Assembly: GCA_928212115.1 (NCBI GenBank) | Contig: CAKMRJ010005523.1 | Span: forward strand, 102,875,315-102,939,314 | Length of the DNA: 64,000 bases | From: Lactuca virosa | Lineage: Eukaryota; Streptophyta; Magnoliopsida; Asterales; Asteraceae | Reading direction: 5' to 3' | Shown: in pieces, positions 34,613 to 45,265 of the stretch | Numbering within the stretch: position 1 is the stretch's first letter | How the letters are laid out: every line of letters begins with the position of its first letter | Translations under genes and position numbers: made by a program | Notes under the pieces: generated by a model | Database searches by the model: none | Told to the model about the DNA's origin: nothing | Seen by the model: only the letters and a program-made list of their open reading frames with translations

Positions 34613-34639
34613 ATGGATAAAGTTAGAAACTTTATCCAT
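34613..34639 (+). promoter_or_regulatory. TAAAGTT hairpin 1 in Gypsy-4 LTR
   Basis: ATGGATAAAGTT, loop AGA, AACTTTATCCAT: perfect 12-bp stem. The flank GGAT/ATCC replaces the ACG/CGT pairs of Gypsy-1 and Gypsy-2. Confidence 0.7.
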
Positions 34640-34844
34640 CCAAACATCATTTTGATTCAGATATGAAGGTTGGAGACTTGGAATTAATGGATTAAGTTGA
34701 AAAAGATGCACTATTTGGTCCCTTTGATACTTAAAGACTAGATCTTGTTTGTTGGGACCATTTTAATGGATAAAGTTGGAGAATTTATCCATTATAGAAA
34801 TATTATGAACCATAAAAATGTGATCTTGGCCCTTCCATCTCTTC

Positions 34845-34998
34845 CATACAAGAGTTGTGATGTCTTATTGGGTTAAGAACTTAGGGTTTTGGTCATTAAG
34901 CACTTGATAGTCATGCAAAGTCATACAAGAGTTGTGATGTCTTATTGGGTTCAAAACTTAGGGTTTTGGTCATTAAGCACTTGATAGCCATGCAAAGT
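34845..34998 (+). repeat. 77-bp direct duplication in Gypsy-4 LTR
   Basis: Two adjacent copies starting CATACAAGAGTTGTGATGTC, differing by very few bases. The second ends at the base of hairpin 3. Confidence 0.9.
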
Positions 34999-35022
34999 CA
35001 TAAAGTTGGAAACTTTATGACT
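34996..35022 (+). promoter_or_regulatory. TAAAGTT hairpin 3 in Gypsy-4 LTR
   Basis: AGTCATAAAGTT, loop GGA, AACTTTATGACT: perfect 12-bp stem with a third flank type (TCAT/ATGA). A middle hairpin at 34765-34793 has one mismatch and a wobble. Confidence 0.7.
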
Positions 35023-35594
35023 TAGGATATCATTTTGGGCTTGGATATGAGTTTTAGACGTAAGGGCTTAATGAAATAAGCTCTTAATGGAGTTTTGGGA
35101 CTGGGCTGCGTACGATGGGCGTACATTGCAGTGCGATGCGCGTACGCGGTCAGCGCCTCGTTTTTGGTCAACATCAGAGTATGTTGGGCGTACTCCGCTG
35201 GGAAGAAATATTGACTTTTGGACCTTGATCGTTGACTTTGACTTTGACCAGGGTTGACCAAGTCTGACTTACGGTTATTTTGGGTATTCTGAGATATAGT
35301 TAAGCCTTGGTCTCTATCTGTTGAATAGGTGACCTGTAGAGCCGATATTCGGAGCAGTGTATTGTTCAACTATTTGTCATACAGTGAAGTGAGTTTTCCT
35401 CACTGTACGTGTGGGTCAAAGGCACAAATGCCGACCCACTAGGTTACGTATCCTAGTATATAGGATGTTATTATGTGATAGTGATCTGTAGATCTGTCTG
35501 TTTGTCTGTTGATTGGTTATATGTTCTTTTGTTATGTATATGTCAATATGTTATGGTTTTGGGTTGAGAATTTACTACTATGTGTGTGAGTCAA

Positions 35595-35880
35595 CATACC
35601 GGGGGTATTCCAGTCCGATGACTGAGTGGACCCGAGGGTATTCCGGTCCGATGACTGAGTGGACCCGTGATATATTGGCATTCCAGTCTGATGACTGACT
35701 GGGTCGTGGGTAATCCAACCCAATGGTTGTGGACCCGTGGGTATTCCAGTCCGATGACTGAGTGGACCCATGGTATATTGGCATTCCAGTCCGATGACTG
35801 ATTGGGTCGGGGGTAATCCAACATGATGGTTGTGGACCCGTGGGTATTCCAGTCCGATGACTGAGTGGACCCAACATGCT
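35595..35880 (+). repeat. Tandem array in Gypsy-4 LTR
   Basis: About seven imperfect units around TATTCCAGTCCGATGACTGA, each followed by GTGGACCC or similar. It lies between the donor at 35389 and the acceptor at 35966. Confidence 0.9.
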
Positions 35881-36152
35881 TGTTTGTATATGATATGTGT
35901 ATTGTGTGGTAGTACTTTGGGGGAACTCACTAAGCTTTGGCTTATAATTTTAGTTTATGGTTTCAGGTACTTTATAGGATCGTAGGAAAGCAAAGGCGTG
36001 ATCGTACACAGCTTCCAGTTTTTATGTATTCGGGTCTTGGAAAAACTCTGATTTGAAATAATACTTTTGAAACAATGGCTCTTTTTGTAAACAATATTGA
36101 TTCATGGTTGGTTAAAAATTTTAAATTTATTGTGATTTTATGGAGTGTTACA

Positions 36153-36432
36153 TTAGGGACGAAGAAGGCTGTTTTGAAACCCTGAACTGAAGTTTACGAG
36201 GTTTAAATACGAAGAAAACCCTAAAATATCATGGGCTTGGGTTGCAACACATCTCACGTCGTGAGTCCTTATTGCTCACGTCGTGAGCTCAACATAATTC
36301 AGAATCTTCATTTAATCACTCCTCGCGTCATGACCCCTTATGGCCATGTGGTGAGTCCTGATTTTACCCAAAAACCATGCATTTGACTCCTTGAAACCCT
36401 AAATCGATCTAATATGGAAACCGGGGGTTACA
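36153..36432 (-). repeat. Minus-strand LTR fragment flanking Gypsy-4
   Basis: The + strand ends CCGGGGGTTACA at 36432, so on the minus strand it starts TGTAACCCCCGG like a Ty3 LTR. It contains the palindrome CTCACGTCGTGAG twice (about 36254 and 36278) and a diverged third copy. Cut off at 36153 where the Gypsy-4 LTR ends, so Gypsy-4 probably inserted in it. Confidence 0.5.
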
Positions 36433-36640
36433 AACACCACTCCGGAATATACAACCGTTCCAGACTTTAGTCTGAAATACACTTTTTCAGTCCGGAAGGT
36501 ACAGAGTGTCAGATTTTGGACCTCATCTCCACCAACCGGCAGCCACTCCGGAACAAAATCATAAATACTCTGGAATATCGTATTCTGGATCACACCTCCG
36601 GAACAAAACTTCGTGCTCTGGAATATGGTATTCCGAATTA
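36433..36640. repeat. Diverged CCGGAA-rich repeat
   Basis: CTCCGGAA or TCCGGAA recurs five times, and two roughly 47-base units starting CTCCGGAACAAAA (about 36548 and 36596) are imperfect copies. Origin unknown. Confidence 0.5.
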
Positions 36641-37033
36641 AGTGGTCATTTTTCTAAAAAAATAATTTTGTTGGTTATTTTTATTAAAATGGTTGTTTAT
36701 AAGAGTTAGATTACTCAACTGTCCTTATAATCTTGTTTGTTTTTATGATTTTGATATTTTCTTTTTATTTTTGAAGTTTGTAGAAAAAGAATTATGGTTA
36801 TACTTAAAAAATAAAATTAATTTAACAATCGATGTCTTTATTAATATCAAGTTGAATACTAGACAACCAAGATATTACAAACAAACACTTATTTTGATAG
36901 AATCTTCTGATCATTTTCGTCTTATCACCACTATTTTGCACATAATAAATTTATATTAACTTTTAGCTTTTTAAACTTTTGAAGCTTACAATTATGTTTT
37001 TCCCAAATTTTCAAATAAAAACTAAACATACCG
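36641..37033. other. AT-rich upstream region of the dynein light chain gene
   Basis: No coding sequence or repeat recognised. Probably intergenic and promoter-distal sequence. Confidence 0.5.
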
Positions 37034-37042
37034 TATATATAT
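37034..37042 (+). promoter_or_regulatory. TATA box of the dynein light chain gene
   Basis: TATATATAT about 200 bases upstream of the chosen ATG, followed by a leader rich in CT repeats (about 37115-37230), typical of plant 5' untranslated regions. Transcription would start near 37065-37075. Confidence 0.5.
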
Positions 37043-37238
37043 CACGGAAATGCATTCTTCCCTACCGTACAAACAGTCAAAGTTCCAAACTTCGTGTTCC
37101 AACAACTCCTCCTTTCTCTCTCTCTTTCGCTTTCACAGGCATACAAATACACAAACTGCCGACTTGTTTTCATCAAATTCTCTTTCATTGACTCCATTTA
37201 AGTTCAACCCTATTTCTCTCTCTCTCTCCGTGGAATTA

Positions 37239-37736
37239 ATGGAGAAAACCGGAGGTGACTGGAAAGAAAAACAGGTAATACAATATCACTCCTTATCGGA
37301 ACGGAAAACTCCACCGGAAGACGTCAAGCTCGCTGCAATCGCCGTTAGCCTGGATATACGTTTAAGATCAGCCGACATGGCTATCCCAATGCAAGAGCGT
37401 GCCCTTTGTCTCACCAGATCGCTCATCGATTCTTCCTCTTCGCGTCGTCCTAATCTCACTCTTCTCGCTCGTTCTCTCAAAAAGGTAATCAATCTCTCTC
37501 TCTCTCTCTGTATAATTCAATGAAGTATTTCGTGAACTGAATGTGAAAAACGATAGGAGTTTGATCGGTGGTACGGACCGGCATGGCACTGTGTGGCGGG
37601 GAAGAGTTTCGGATCGTTTGTGACGCACTCGCCGGGAGGATTTTTGTATTTCTCTGTGGATTCCTACTCTTTTCTTCTATTCAAAACAGAGGTTCATTTG
37701 ATTTGCAACGATCTTCCTCCGCCTTGCCGTCGGTGA
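37239..37736 (+). CDS. Dynein light chain LC8-type protein, two exons
   Basis: Exon 1 is 37239-37484 (82 codons), a GT-AG intron of 72 bp is 37485-37556, and exon 2 is 37557-37736 with stop TGA: 141 residues. The LC8 fold region begins about residue 50 (MAIPMQERAL) and continues through LLARSLKK, EFDRWYGPAWHCVAGKSFGS, FVTHSPGGFLYFSVD and FLLFKTEV, matching LC8 in order and length. LC8 dimers bind short linear peptides in partner proteins; flowering plants lack dynein heavy chains, so the role here is as a hub protein. The roughly 48-residue N-terminal and 13-residue C-terminal extensions are as in plant LC8-like proteins. I chose the ATG at 37239 because the upstream in-frame codons from 37050 lie in the CT-rich leader. 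Apparently intact and the only such gene here. Confidence 0.9.
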
Positions 37737-39027
37737 ATTTCTCCGGTTTACATTTGGAACACTCGAAAATCGTATCAAATTAACCGATAGTTTCAGGTGA
37801 ACTTTTTTTTGAAAATTGACAAAACATTTGCCGCTTTGAGTTCGATTACTTTATAAATCTCCTTCCACTTCCATTATTACGCCAGATTCTGCTTGTAATT
37901 AATGATCATACACGCTACAGTTGTGATTCATGTAAATGGAAAAAAAAAACAATTGCTATTTTCCAATGGAGATGTTAGGGTTTGAATTTGAACTTCTGTC
38001 GGTGATACATGGTTCGATGTCACCGGAACGCTTGCGCAAAATCGTTGCCGGTGTCGGTGTAGGCCACCGGCCACCCGTAGTTTCTGTGGAAGTTGACTTT
38101 TTGTATGTCGCTGGTCGGTGAAACCCTTGATTTTCGAATAATTAATTTGGCATTTATTTTGTTGATACGTTTTAATTTAATTATTATTTATTGTTGGTGT
38201 GTTTTAAATCGATTATTATGTATAAAAATTACCTTAAAAAAACGTGGGTTTATTCGAAGCCACAACGTGTGGATTATTTTAATATAAAAATTAGACAAAC
38301 TATAGAAATTTAGTTAATTAAATTTTGTACAAAATGTGATCTTTATAATTTCGATTAAATATTTTTTTTATTAGATATAATTTTGCTCATAATTTTTTTT
38401 GGACAGATTGTAATCAGCAGACTTGAACATTCAATTCTCTCTTTTTGTATTCCTTATAAATCTAGGCTATAAACCTTTTAGTAATAATCCCATTATTACT
38501 AATATAATTATTTTTTAAGATACTAATGCGAACGAAAATTATGATAATACAGAAAATCCCAAATAAGATAAATATTTAAATTTACGTTCGTAGATATGTT
38601 GGAACGGCCCTAATTTTAACAAATATTTTGTAACATTCAACTGTTTGTTTTATTTATTTAGAAACGACGATTTTATAAATAACGAAGCACCCGGTCAAAG
38701 AGAAAGAGGTGGGGAAGAAAATTAAACAAAAAACTTACAAGATATCAAAAGGACAACATGCTCAATCGTTCCAATTACAAAAACGTAAATTACCCTTTAT
38801 ATTAACCTAATTGAACACTGAAGTGATGATCTGATCCGTCGTTTTGGAAGGGGGCGCGAACATGTTAAAAACGGTCACTTCTTGCTCTCCACACGCTCCA
38901 AAAAAGACCATATATGATTGCGACAAGAATCATTCTCTTTTTAGGGCAACGACCTCAATTGGCAGCAAACTCAATGGCCTCTTTCACCGAGATGAAGCTT
39001 TAAATGTGAATGTTACACCAACGCCTC
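37737..39027. other. Intergenic, no gene recognised
   Basis: Contains the probable 3' untranslated region of the dynein light chain gene, then AT-rich sequence. A small + frame at 38844-39041 has no recognisable similarity. A short GC-rich patch near 38030-38085 has repeated GCCGGTGT-like words. Confidence 0.5.
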
Positions 39028-39272
39028 GTTCCCGAGTTTAACAAAAGAAATGAAGAGAAGAGAAAAGAAAGTCATGAGAGAAAAGAAGAGAAAGGAAAAG
39101 AAAACATAATTTTCTTTTGTATTCCCGAGTTGGAGAGAAGTGGAAGGAAAATGAATCATTTTGTTCCTTCTTTCCAAATCCTCCCAAATCGGAAGGAAAG
39201 TCAGGAGGGAAAGTGATCCTCCTATTTCCCTCCACTTCCTTCCACTTCCCTCCTTTAATGAAACTCGGGAAC
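39028..39272. repeat. Inverted-repeat element, MITE-like
   Basis: GTTCCCGAGTTT (39028-39039) is inverted as AAACTCGGGAAC (39261-39272). Between them, purine-rich sequence faces pyrimidine-rich sequence, so much of the 245 bases could fold back, and a third TTCCCGAGTT lies at about 39121. No target duplication seen. Confidence 0.5.
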
Positions 39273-39329
39273 ACCAATTTCTTTTATTTTCTTCTTATTT
39301 CCATCAATTTCCTTTCCTTTCTCTCATGG

Positions 39330-40849
39330 TCATAAGGACAACCAACAAGAATATGATCGCAAGAGTCGGTGCTAGAGAGCAAATGTGACAAGAAGAAGAG
39401 GAGATAAAGACACCTCTACGGGTAAGAGCAATGGCAGGCGGAATACGATCCAAACAAGCACTCAAAATGAAACATGTATCTTTGAAGGGCAACACATTCA
39501 ACCAAATAGTTGGGTTATTGACTCCTCAGGTAAGCTTAGAATCAATGACATATCTGAGATTATTAACATAGAAATTTCCATCAGAATGGAAGTCCACCTA
39601 CTCGCAGCATTCGAGAGCTTAACATTATCAAGGATGCTGCAGATTTGATCCAGCTCCAAAAGTTCAATCGGTTAACGAGGGATTCTTGTCCAACTCCAAG
39701 AGAAATCCGAACACGAAGCAAGCTTTTATGGAATCAAGGATATAGAGATGGGGAAATCTGGAAGCGAAGTGGTTCCCCAAACTAGTCGTCAAGCCATAAA
39801 AGAGTTGTAGACCCATACCCACCCTTGAATTTAATAACATGCTCGAGTTTAATATCAATTTCGCCAAGGTCATGGACGGTCTTGATAATGTTGCCCCAAG
39901 TTCCAGGGATCAAGAGTTTAGCAAGCTTATCAACCGGTTTTCTCGCAAGATTGTGGATACTGCTAATCACATGGCTCCAAAAATATGGTTGTTCGGATTT
40001 AAGCTGCCAAATCCACTTAAATAAGAGAGCGAGGTTTAAGCTTCTCAAGGAACCAACCCCTAAGCCACATTTTTCCTTACTCGCCATTACAGTATCCCAA
40101 TTAACCCAACAAATTTTATTTTTTTCATCGATCCCACCCCATAAAAAGCATCTATAGATTTTTTCCATGTAATTTATAATAGAAGTGAGAGCTTTGAAGA
40201 GAGAAAAATAATAAAGTGACATACTCCCCAAAACAGATTTAACTAGGGTGAGGCAACCCCCGAAGGAGAGGGTCTTTGATTTCCAAGTTGAAAGCCTCAT
40301 ACCTGATCGATTATGGGTTTGCAGTTTCGTTTTAGGGACATATTTGCACCAACAGGAACCCTAAGATAGGTGAATGGGAAGGAGGCAGTTTCACAACCCA
40401 AGATAGACGCGCAACTGTTAACTTTGTTGTCGGGCACCCCAATTCCGAACACACGCGACTTTTGAAAATTCACCTTTAACCCTGAAACAACTTGAAAACA
40501 ACGAAGAATGTGGGATAAATTTTTAAAATTGTCATTGGACCGGTCCCCGACGAAGATAGCATCGTCGACATAAAAAAGGTGAGAAATAGATGGACCATTG
40601 TTAGTTGTTTGAATGCCCCAGAAGATAGATGTTTGGCAAGCAGATTTCATAGTTACGTTCAACCCCTCCATAACAAGGATAAACAAGAAGGGGTACAGAG
40701 GGCCCCCCTGGCGAAATCCCCTATAGATGGAGAATTCGATAGTTGGTGACCCATTGATTAAAACTAAATCTCGCGAAGAGGCAAGACAACCTCTAACCCA
40801 AAACCGCCAACGATTCCCACAATCGATTTGCTAGAGGATGGAGTCAAAG
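39330..40849 (-). pseudogene. LINE reverse transcriptase C-terminal half (continues at 56892-58110)
   Basis: Minus-strand frames give GNRWRFWVRGCLASSRD, NGSPTIEFSIYRGFRQGGPL, the catalytic FYVDDA box (about 40570) and GLKVNFQKSRVFGIGV, then CFLWGG and GLGVGSLRSLNLALLFKWIW, then a zf-RVT tail (IALTRRGVFI, about 39380-39420). This is an L1-type plant LINE. Frames change near 40297 and 39782. The N-terminal half is on the far side of a 16-kb block flanked by AAATG. Confidence 0.88.
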
Positions 40850-40854
40850 AAATG

Positions 40855-41235
40855 TGTAACACTCCCAAAAAACACAATAAATTTAAATTTTTTAAAACCA
40901 ACCAAGCATTAAAATTGTTTACAAACAACTCATTGTTTCAAAGTATTATTTCAAATCAAAGTTTTTCTCAAGACTCGAAGACATAAAACTGGAAGATGTG
41001 TACAATCACGCCTTTGCCATTCCTCAATCCTCAGAAGTACCTGAAACCACAAACTAAAAATGTAAGCCAAAGCTTAGTGAGTTCCCCCAAAGTACCAACA
41101 CACCACATAACAAGCAAGCATGCAAACATAAGCAACCAGTCTGACTGGACCGCCTCGCAGGGCTTACAGCCTATCTGGACCACTCCATGAGTAGCCGACC
41201 TGATTGGACCGCCTCGCAGGGCCTACAGCCTATGC
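40855..41235 (-). repeat. Outer minus-strand LTR, left piece
   Basis: On the minus strand this is the LTR's 3' end. CACTAAGCTTTGGCTTAC then TTTCAG|GTAC (intron end at 41041) are visible, with array units (GGACCGCCTCGCAGGGC) at 41150-41230. Gypsy-5 inserted at TATGC in the array. Confidence 0.75.
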
Positions 41236-43645
41236 TGTGACAACCCGAAATTTCTTTCGTTTAAATCGTTAAAAATAAATCAATTTGGAATTTATTTATG
41301 CTCTTGATGTCATTATTTTGAGCTTAATTAACTATTTTAGGCTCGGTTCAATTAAGTGTTGGGTTCAAAATCGAGGTTCCTAAGTAAAAGCATAGCATCC
41401 GGGCCAAACACCCCCTTCGAGAGGAGTTTACGGCCGCAAACTCAGTTTACGACCGCAATCCCCGTTTACGACTGTAAACCCTGTTTACGACCGTAAACCC
41501 TGTTCATGGCCGTAAACCCCCACCAACCCCTTGGCCGTAAACTCACCCCTATATAAGGGATGAGTGACCTTCATTTCTCTCTTTACACATCACATGAGCT
41601 TTCTCTCTCTACTCTCTCTCTACTCTCTCATCATAAAGTCTTCAAGATCTTTAAATTGTAAGTATTTTTCACCTCTAATTGTTGCTTCATTCCTCTATCT
41701 AGTGGTAAATCCATGTTCCTATCTCATTAAATCTCATCTTTGTCTAGATTTTCTCTCACACCAAGAACACCAAGAACACACACTAGTTCTTGGTGGCTAA
41801 AAACCTCATTCCAAGCCTCTTACAGTAAGTAAATACTACTCCCTATGCTTGGCATCTGCTAGAAACTTTGGTTTTCACCTAAAAATCGACCCAAAGACAT
41901 GAACACAAAGGGTTTACAACAGCCGTAACCCTGTGTACGGCCCGTACACCCCTCATTAGCTATGCACGAGGCCTAGAATATTTTCAAGAGGCTAGAAATG
42001 ACCTTGAAACACCGAAAATCGTATCCCTCATCAAGTGTTTACGGCCGTAAGCACATGGGCCGTAAACCCATGGACCGCAAACACCTGGCCGTAAACACCT
42101 GGCCGTGAACCCTGGCCGTAAACACAATAGTTTGGTCTTAAACTCCTTAGATGCAATCCTTTGTGGTCATAGCACTTCTATATGAGTGTTTCCTAGCCCT
42201 AAGAATGCTTCACTCACTTGATTAGTGGGGTAAACACTAATTATATCCATTTGTGTCCTTGTATGCTTATTAGGATCTGTGTGTGTACTCAAGTATCCAC
42301 TTGGCATCTAGCATCCTATACCACTCTTTCATCCAAACAACTCACTGCAGGTGAGTTCATACCCCTACATTTTTCGTATTTTTAATGTTTTCAGGGGGGG
42401 GAATACAAGCAAGCTAAACATAAAGTTTTCAAAATTTATGCAAATTTCATACTTAACCCTTTTGTACTGTGGTGAGCATAAGGGACGTTTTCACTAAAAT
42501 TGCATAGTTTTCCGGACACGGTATTCACTATACATGCAAACTATAATTGGTATAGTTTGGGATTTTCTACACATAACAAGTACAGAAACTTTCACTACTA
42601 AACATATGCACTTAGACAAAACACGTTACAGTTTACATCACTACTTTATCATGGTATCATAACTGTAAGTATCACTACATACGGTATACATACGGATTTT
42701 CACTATGGTAGAACGCTACTACACTACATGTAAACTAGATTGTACGATACTGTGAGGTGCTACTTCACTACTGTACCCCTAGGTGTACAGGGATAAATCC
42801 TATCATAGTATAACCAGAGTCTCCTGGAGGGAGAGCGTGAGATTTGTGAATAGATCTATTCGGGACTGACAATCCCACACCTGAACTGCTAGCTACAGTT
42901 GGGAAGGCATGCCCTAGGGTGACAAATGTCATTTAACTCGACGCCTGAAGAATGTTGGAAAGGTCTCTAGTCATATCAAGCATGGTTTATACGACTCACA
43001 ATATGTAGAAATCACTCTTGGTTTACAAACTGTCATTCTTCACAATTTTATTTTTTAAATAGAACTAATACACTCTACAACTGGAGGATTTCCAGGGTTT
43101 TCAAACAGAACCGAACATAGAATGGTTTCACGTACGAAATACTTATACATCATACTAGCATTAGTTAGTCACATGAAGTATTATTTTCGTGCATCACTAC
43201 AGTTTTCAGTAATAAACATTCACGATTTCATACAGAATTGAGAACACTACATTTTCATTAAGAAAATATCGGATTTTCTTGAAACTATACAAACACTTTT
43301 ACGAACTCATTAACAAGTTTTCATTACAAATTACCGCTTATGAACTCACCAGCTTTATGCTGATATTCTTTCAAACTGCTTGTATTCTCAGGAAATCAGT
43401 AGGCAGGTATTTGCTGGATTTTTGAGGAACTCGAGCAATAAGAGTTTTGTGTTTATACCTTACAAATCTATTTGATGTAATTCAAACAAGTTTCAGACAA
43501 AGTTTCAAACTGATGTAAACGTTTTATTTAAGTATTCACTGTAATGGTTGTGTTGCTATGATTGCTATTACTCATTGGTTGTGATGCTACGCATGACGTC
43601 CTCCACCCCAGAACGTTTCTGCCATTCTGGTTTTGGGGTGTGACA
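41236..43645 (+). repeat. Gypsy-5 5' LTR
   Basis: Begins TGTGACAACCCG and ends GGGGTGTGACA. The palindromic word TTTACGGCCGTAAAC and variants repeat just upstream of the TATA box (41420-41545; TATA CCCTATATAAGG near 41547-41558) and again downstream (41920-42120). Donor CTGCAG|GTGAGTT at 42351. Acceptor ATTCTCAG|GAAATC ending 43391, with AGCTTTATGCTGAT about 30-40 bases upstream. Confidence 0.92.
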
Positions 43646-43648
43646 GAT

Positions 43649-43660
43649 TGGTATCAGAGC
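43649..43660 (+). other. Gypsy-5 primer-binding site
   Basis: TGGTATCAGAGC three bases after the LTR, matching initiator tRNA-Met. Confidence 0.93.
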
Positions 43661-44219
43661 CCTTGTTTATAGCGAACTAGTATACCGAACCTTACGTGGA
43701 TATCAACTATAAACCTAAGGGGCCTAAGTGCTCTACGCTAAAAGTATACTTTCAAAAATATAAGTATTTTTATAAAAAGTATACGAGTATGCATACATAA
43801 CAGAATTAGTGTCACTAGTAGAACAAAAAAAAAGTATTTGGATGTTGGAACGTTGCGGTTAAACCTGGGCAGTTATGTAATCATGTCTAGGGTGAATATA
43901 GCCTGATCAACTATATTCAGTCGAGACATGACCAACATGTGCTTGGGAGTGACTGTGGTGTTACAGCAGGCCTAAAACTTACCAAAATCATCCCACATAA
44001 AATACTATAGGAGTATTTTAGCTAGAACCAAACTCAGTATACAGATTCATTCCAAGTGTTGATACCACTATCTTCTTAAGCGATAACTTACTTGCGTTAG
44101 TAACCTTTATGTGCTTATCGCTCGGTAGTATACTTTAATTGTCAGGATGAGATATATCTTGTTTTATATATATCTCGAGGACTTACCATCCTCTTATTCC
44201 TGATTGTCTCTAGAACAAG

Positions 44220-45265
44220 ATGCCTCCCCGACCAAGACCCATCAGAAGGAACGACGACACTCCACCACCCCCTCAGTTCGATCCCGTCATGTTCCAGGCA
44301 GCAGTTACCGCCGCCGTAACTGCAGCAATGGCACAAGTGAATGCTGGAGGTGGAACCGACCCACAGAGACAAGATGGAAGTCAGGGACATCAAAAAGAGT
44401 GTTCCTACAAAGACTTCATGAATGGAAAACCCAAGTCCTTCGACGGAAATGGAAGTGTCATCGCCCTGAATCGATGGTTCGAGAAGATCGAATCCATCTT
44501 CGAAATTTCCGTCTGTTCTGAAGCAAACAAGGTGAAGTTCGCCGCCTGCACCTTCACCGACAGAGCCTTGACCTGGTGGAATGGTCGAGTCAAAACCCTA
44601 ACCCTGCCAGTGGCTAATGCCATGGGTTGGGAAAGACTGAAGGAACTCATGCTTGCGGAATACTGCACGAGGGGCGAAGTGCAAAAGTTGGAGCACGAAC
44701 TCTGGAACTTGAAGGGTTCCGACATCGCTGCCTACACCGCTAGATTCTGTGATCTGGCTCTCCCCTGCCCGGGAATGGTCACCCCGGAAAGCAAGAAAAT
44801 CGAAAGGTACATCTGGGGACTGACACAACCAACCAAAGGGAATGTCTTGGCTGCTAGACCGATTACTTTTGAAAGTGCCAAGGATCTGGCACAGACTCTG
44901 ATCGATCATGGAATCGATCTGGATGAGGTGGCATGTGTCTCCAAGCCACAAAAGGAAAGCGGTGGGAAGAAGAAGAAGTTTGGTAACAAACGAAAAGGCC
45001 AGTCTTCGCAAGAGCCCTCCAAGAAACAACAAACAGTGGCAGTTCATGCTGTTACTGCTCCTGCTGCTGCTCCAGCTACTGTCCCAACCACCCAATCTCC
45101 TACCGGTGGTTATGCTGGAAAACTACCCCTATGCAACAAGTGTAACTTCCATCATCACGGGCCCTGCCGTGAGTTAATTTGCAACAGCTGTGGGAAGAAG
45201 GGATACACAGCTCGATACTGCAAGAAACCCAGCTCAACCAACCAACCAGGCTCCGGGAGCGGGCG
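44220..45265 (+). pseudogene. Gypsy-5 gag
   Basis: ATG at 44220 (MPPRPRPIRRND), seven bases after an acceptor-like TGTCTCTAG. Gag domain boxes: FDGNGSVIALNRWFEKIESI, TWWNGRVKTL, EYCTRGEVQKLEHELWNLKG. The nucleocapsid carries CNKCNFHHHGPC (about 45132) and CNSCGKKGYTARYC (about 45180, with Tyr where His is usual). A one-base shift between about 45240 and 45270 moves the third knuckle, CYGCGEAGHFRRNC, to the next frame. The original frame ends at 45386. Confidence 0.88.

Larger units (their letters stand above)
33786..36152 (+). repeat. Gypsy-4 3' LTR, 2367 bp
   Basis: Begins TGTAGCATCCTG and ends GGAGTGTTACA. It holds GGGCGTAC words (34137-34230 and 35107-35190), TATA-like CCCTATTTAAG (34263-34273), three TAAAGTT hairpins (34613-34639, 34765-34793, 34996-35022), a 77-bp direct duplication (34845-34998), donor GAA|GTGAGTT (35389), a tandem array (35595-35880), CACTAAGCTT (about 35930), and acceptor TTTCAG|GTAC (ending 35966). 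Confidence 0.88.

Noticed and set aside
35532..35930. Three overlapping minus-strand frames of 77-132 codons with repeated peptides
   Set aside because: They translate the Gypsy-4 LTR tandem array; repetition keeps all frames open by chance.
37050..37238. In-frame upstream ATG extending the dynein light chain by 63 codons
   Set aside because: The extension is encoded by a CT-rich, leader-like stretch only a few bases after the likely transcription start, and LC8 proteins do not have it.
42419..42440. CATAAAGTTTT/AAAATTTATG hairpin in Gypsy-5 as a member of the TAAAGTT hairpin family
   Set aside because: It has a bulged G, a one-base loop, lies after the donor rather than before it, and the second LTR copy has a changed arm; too weak to include.
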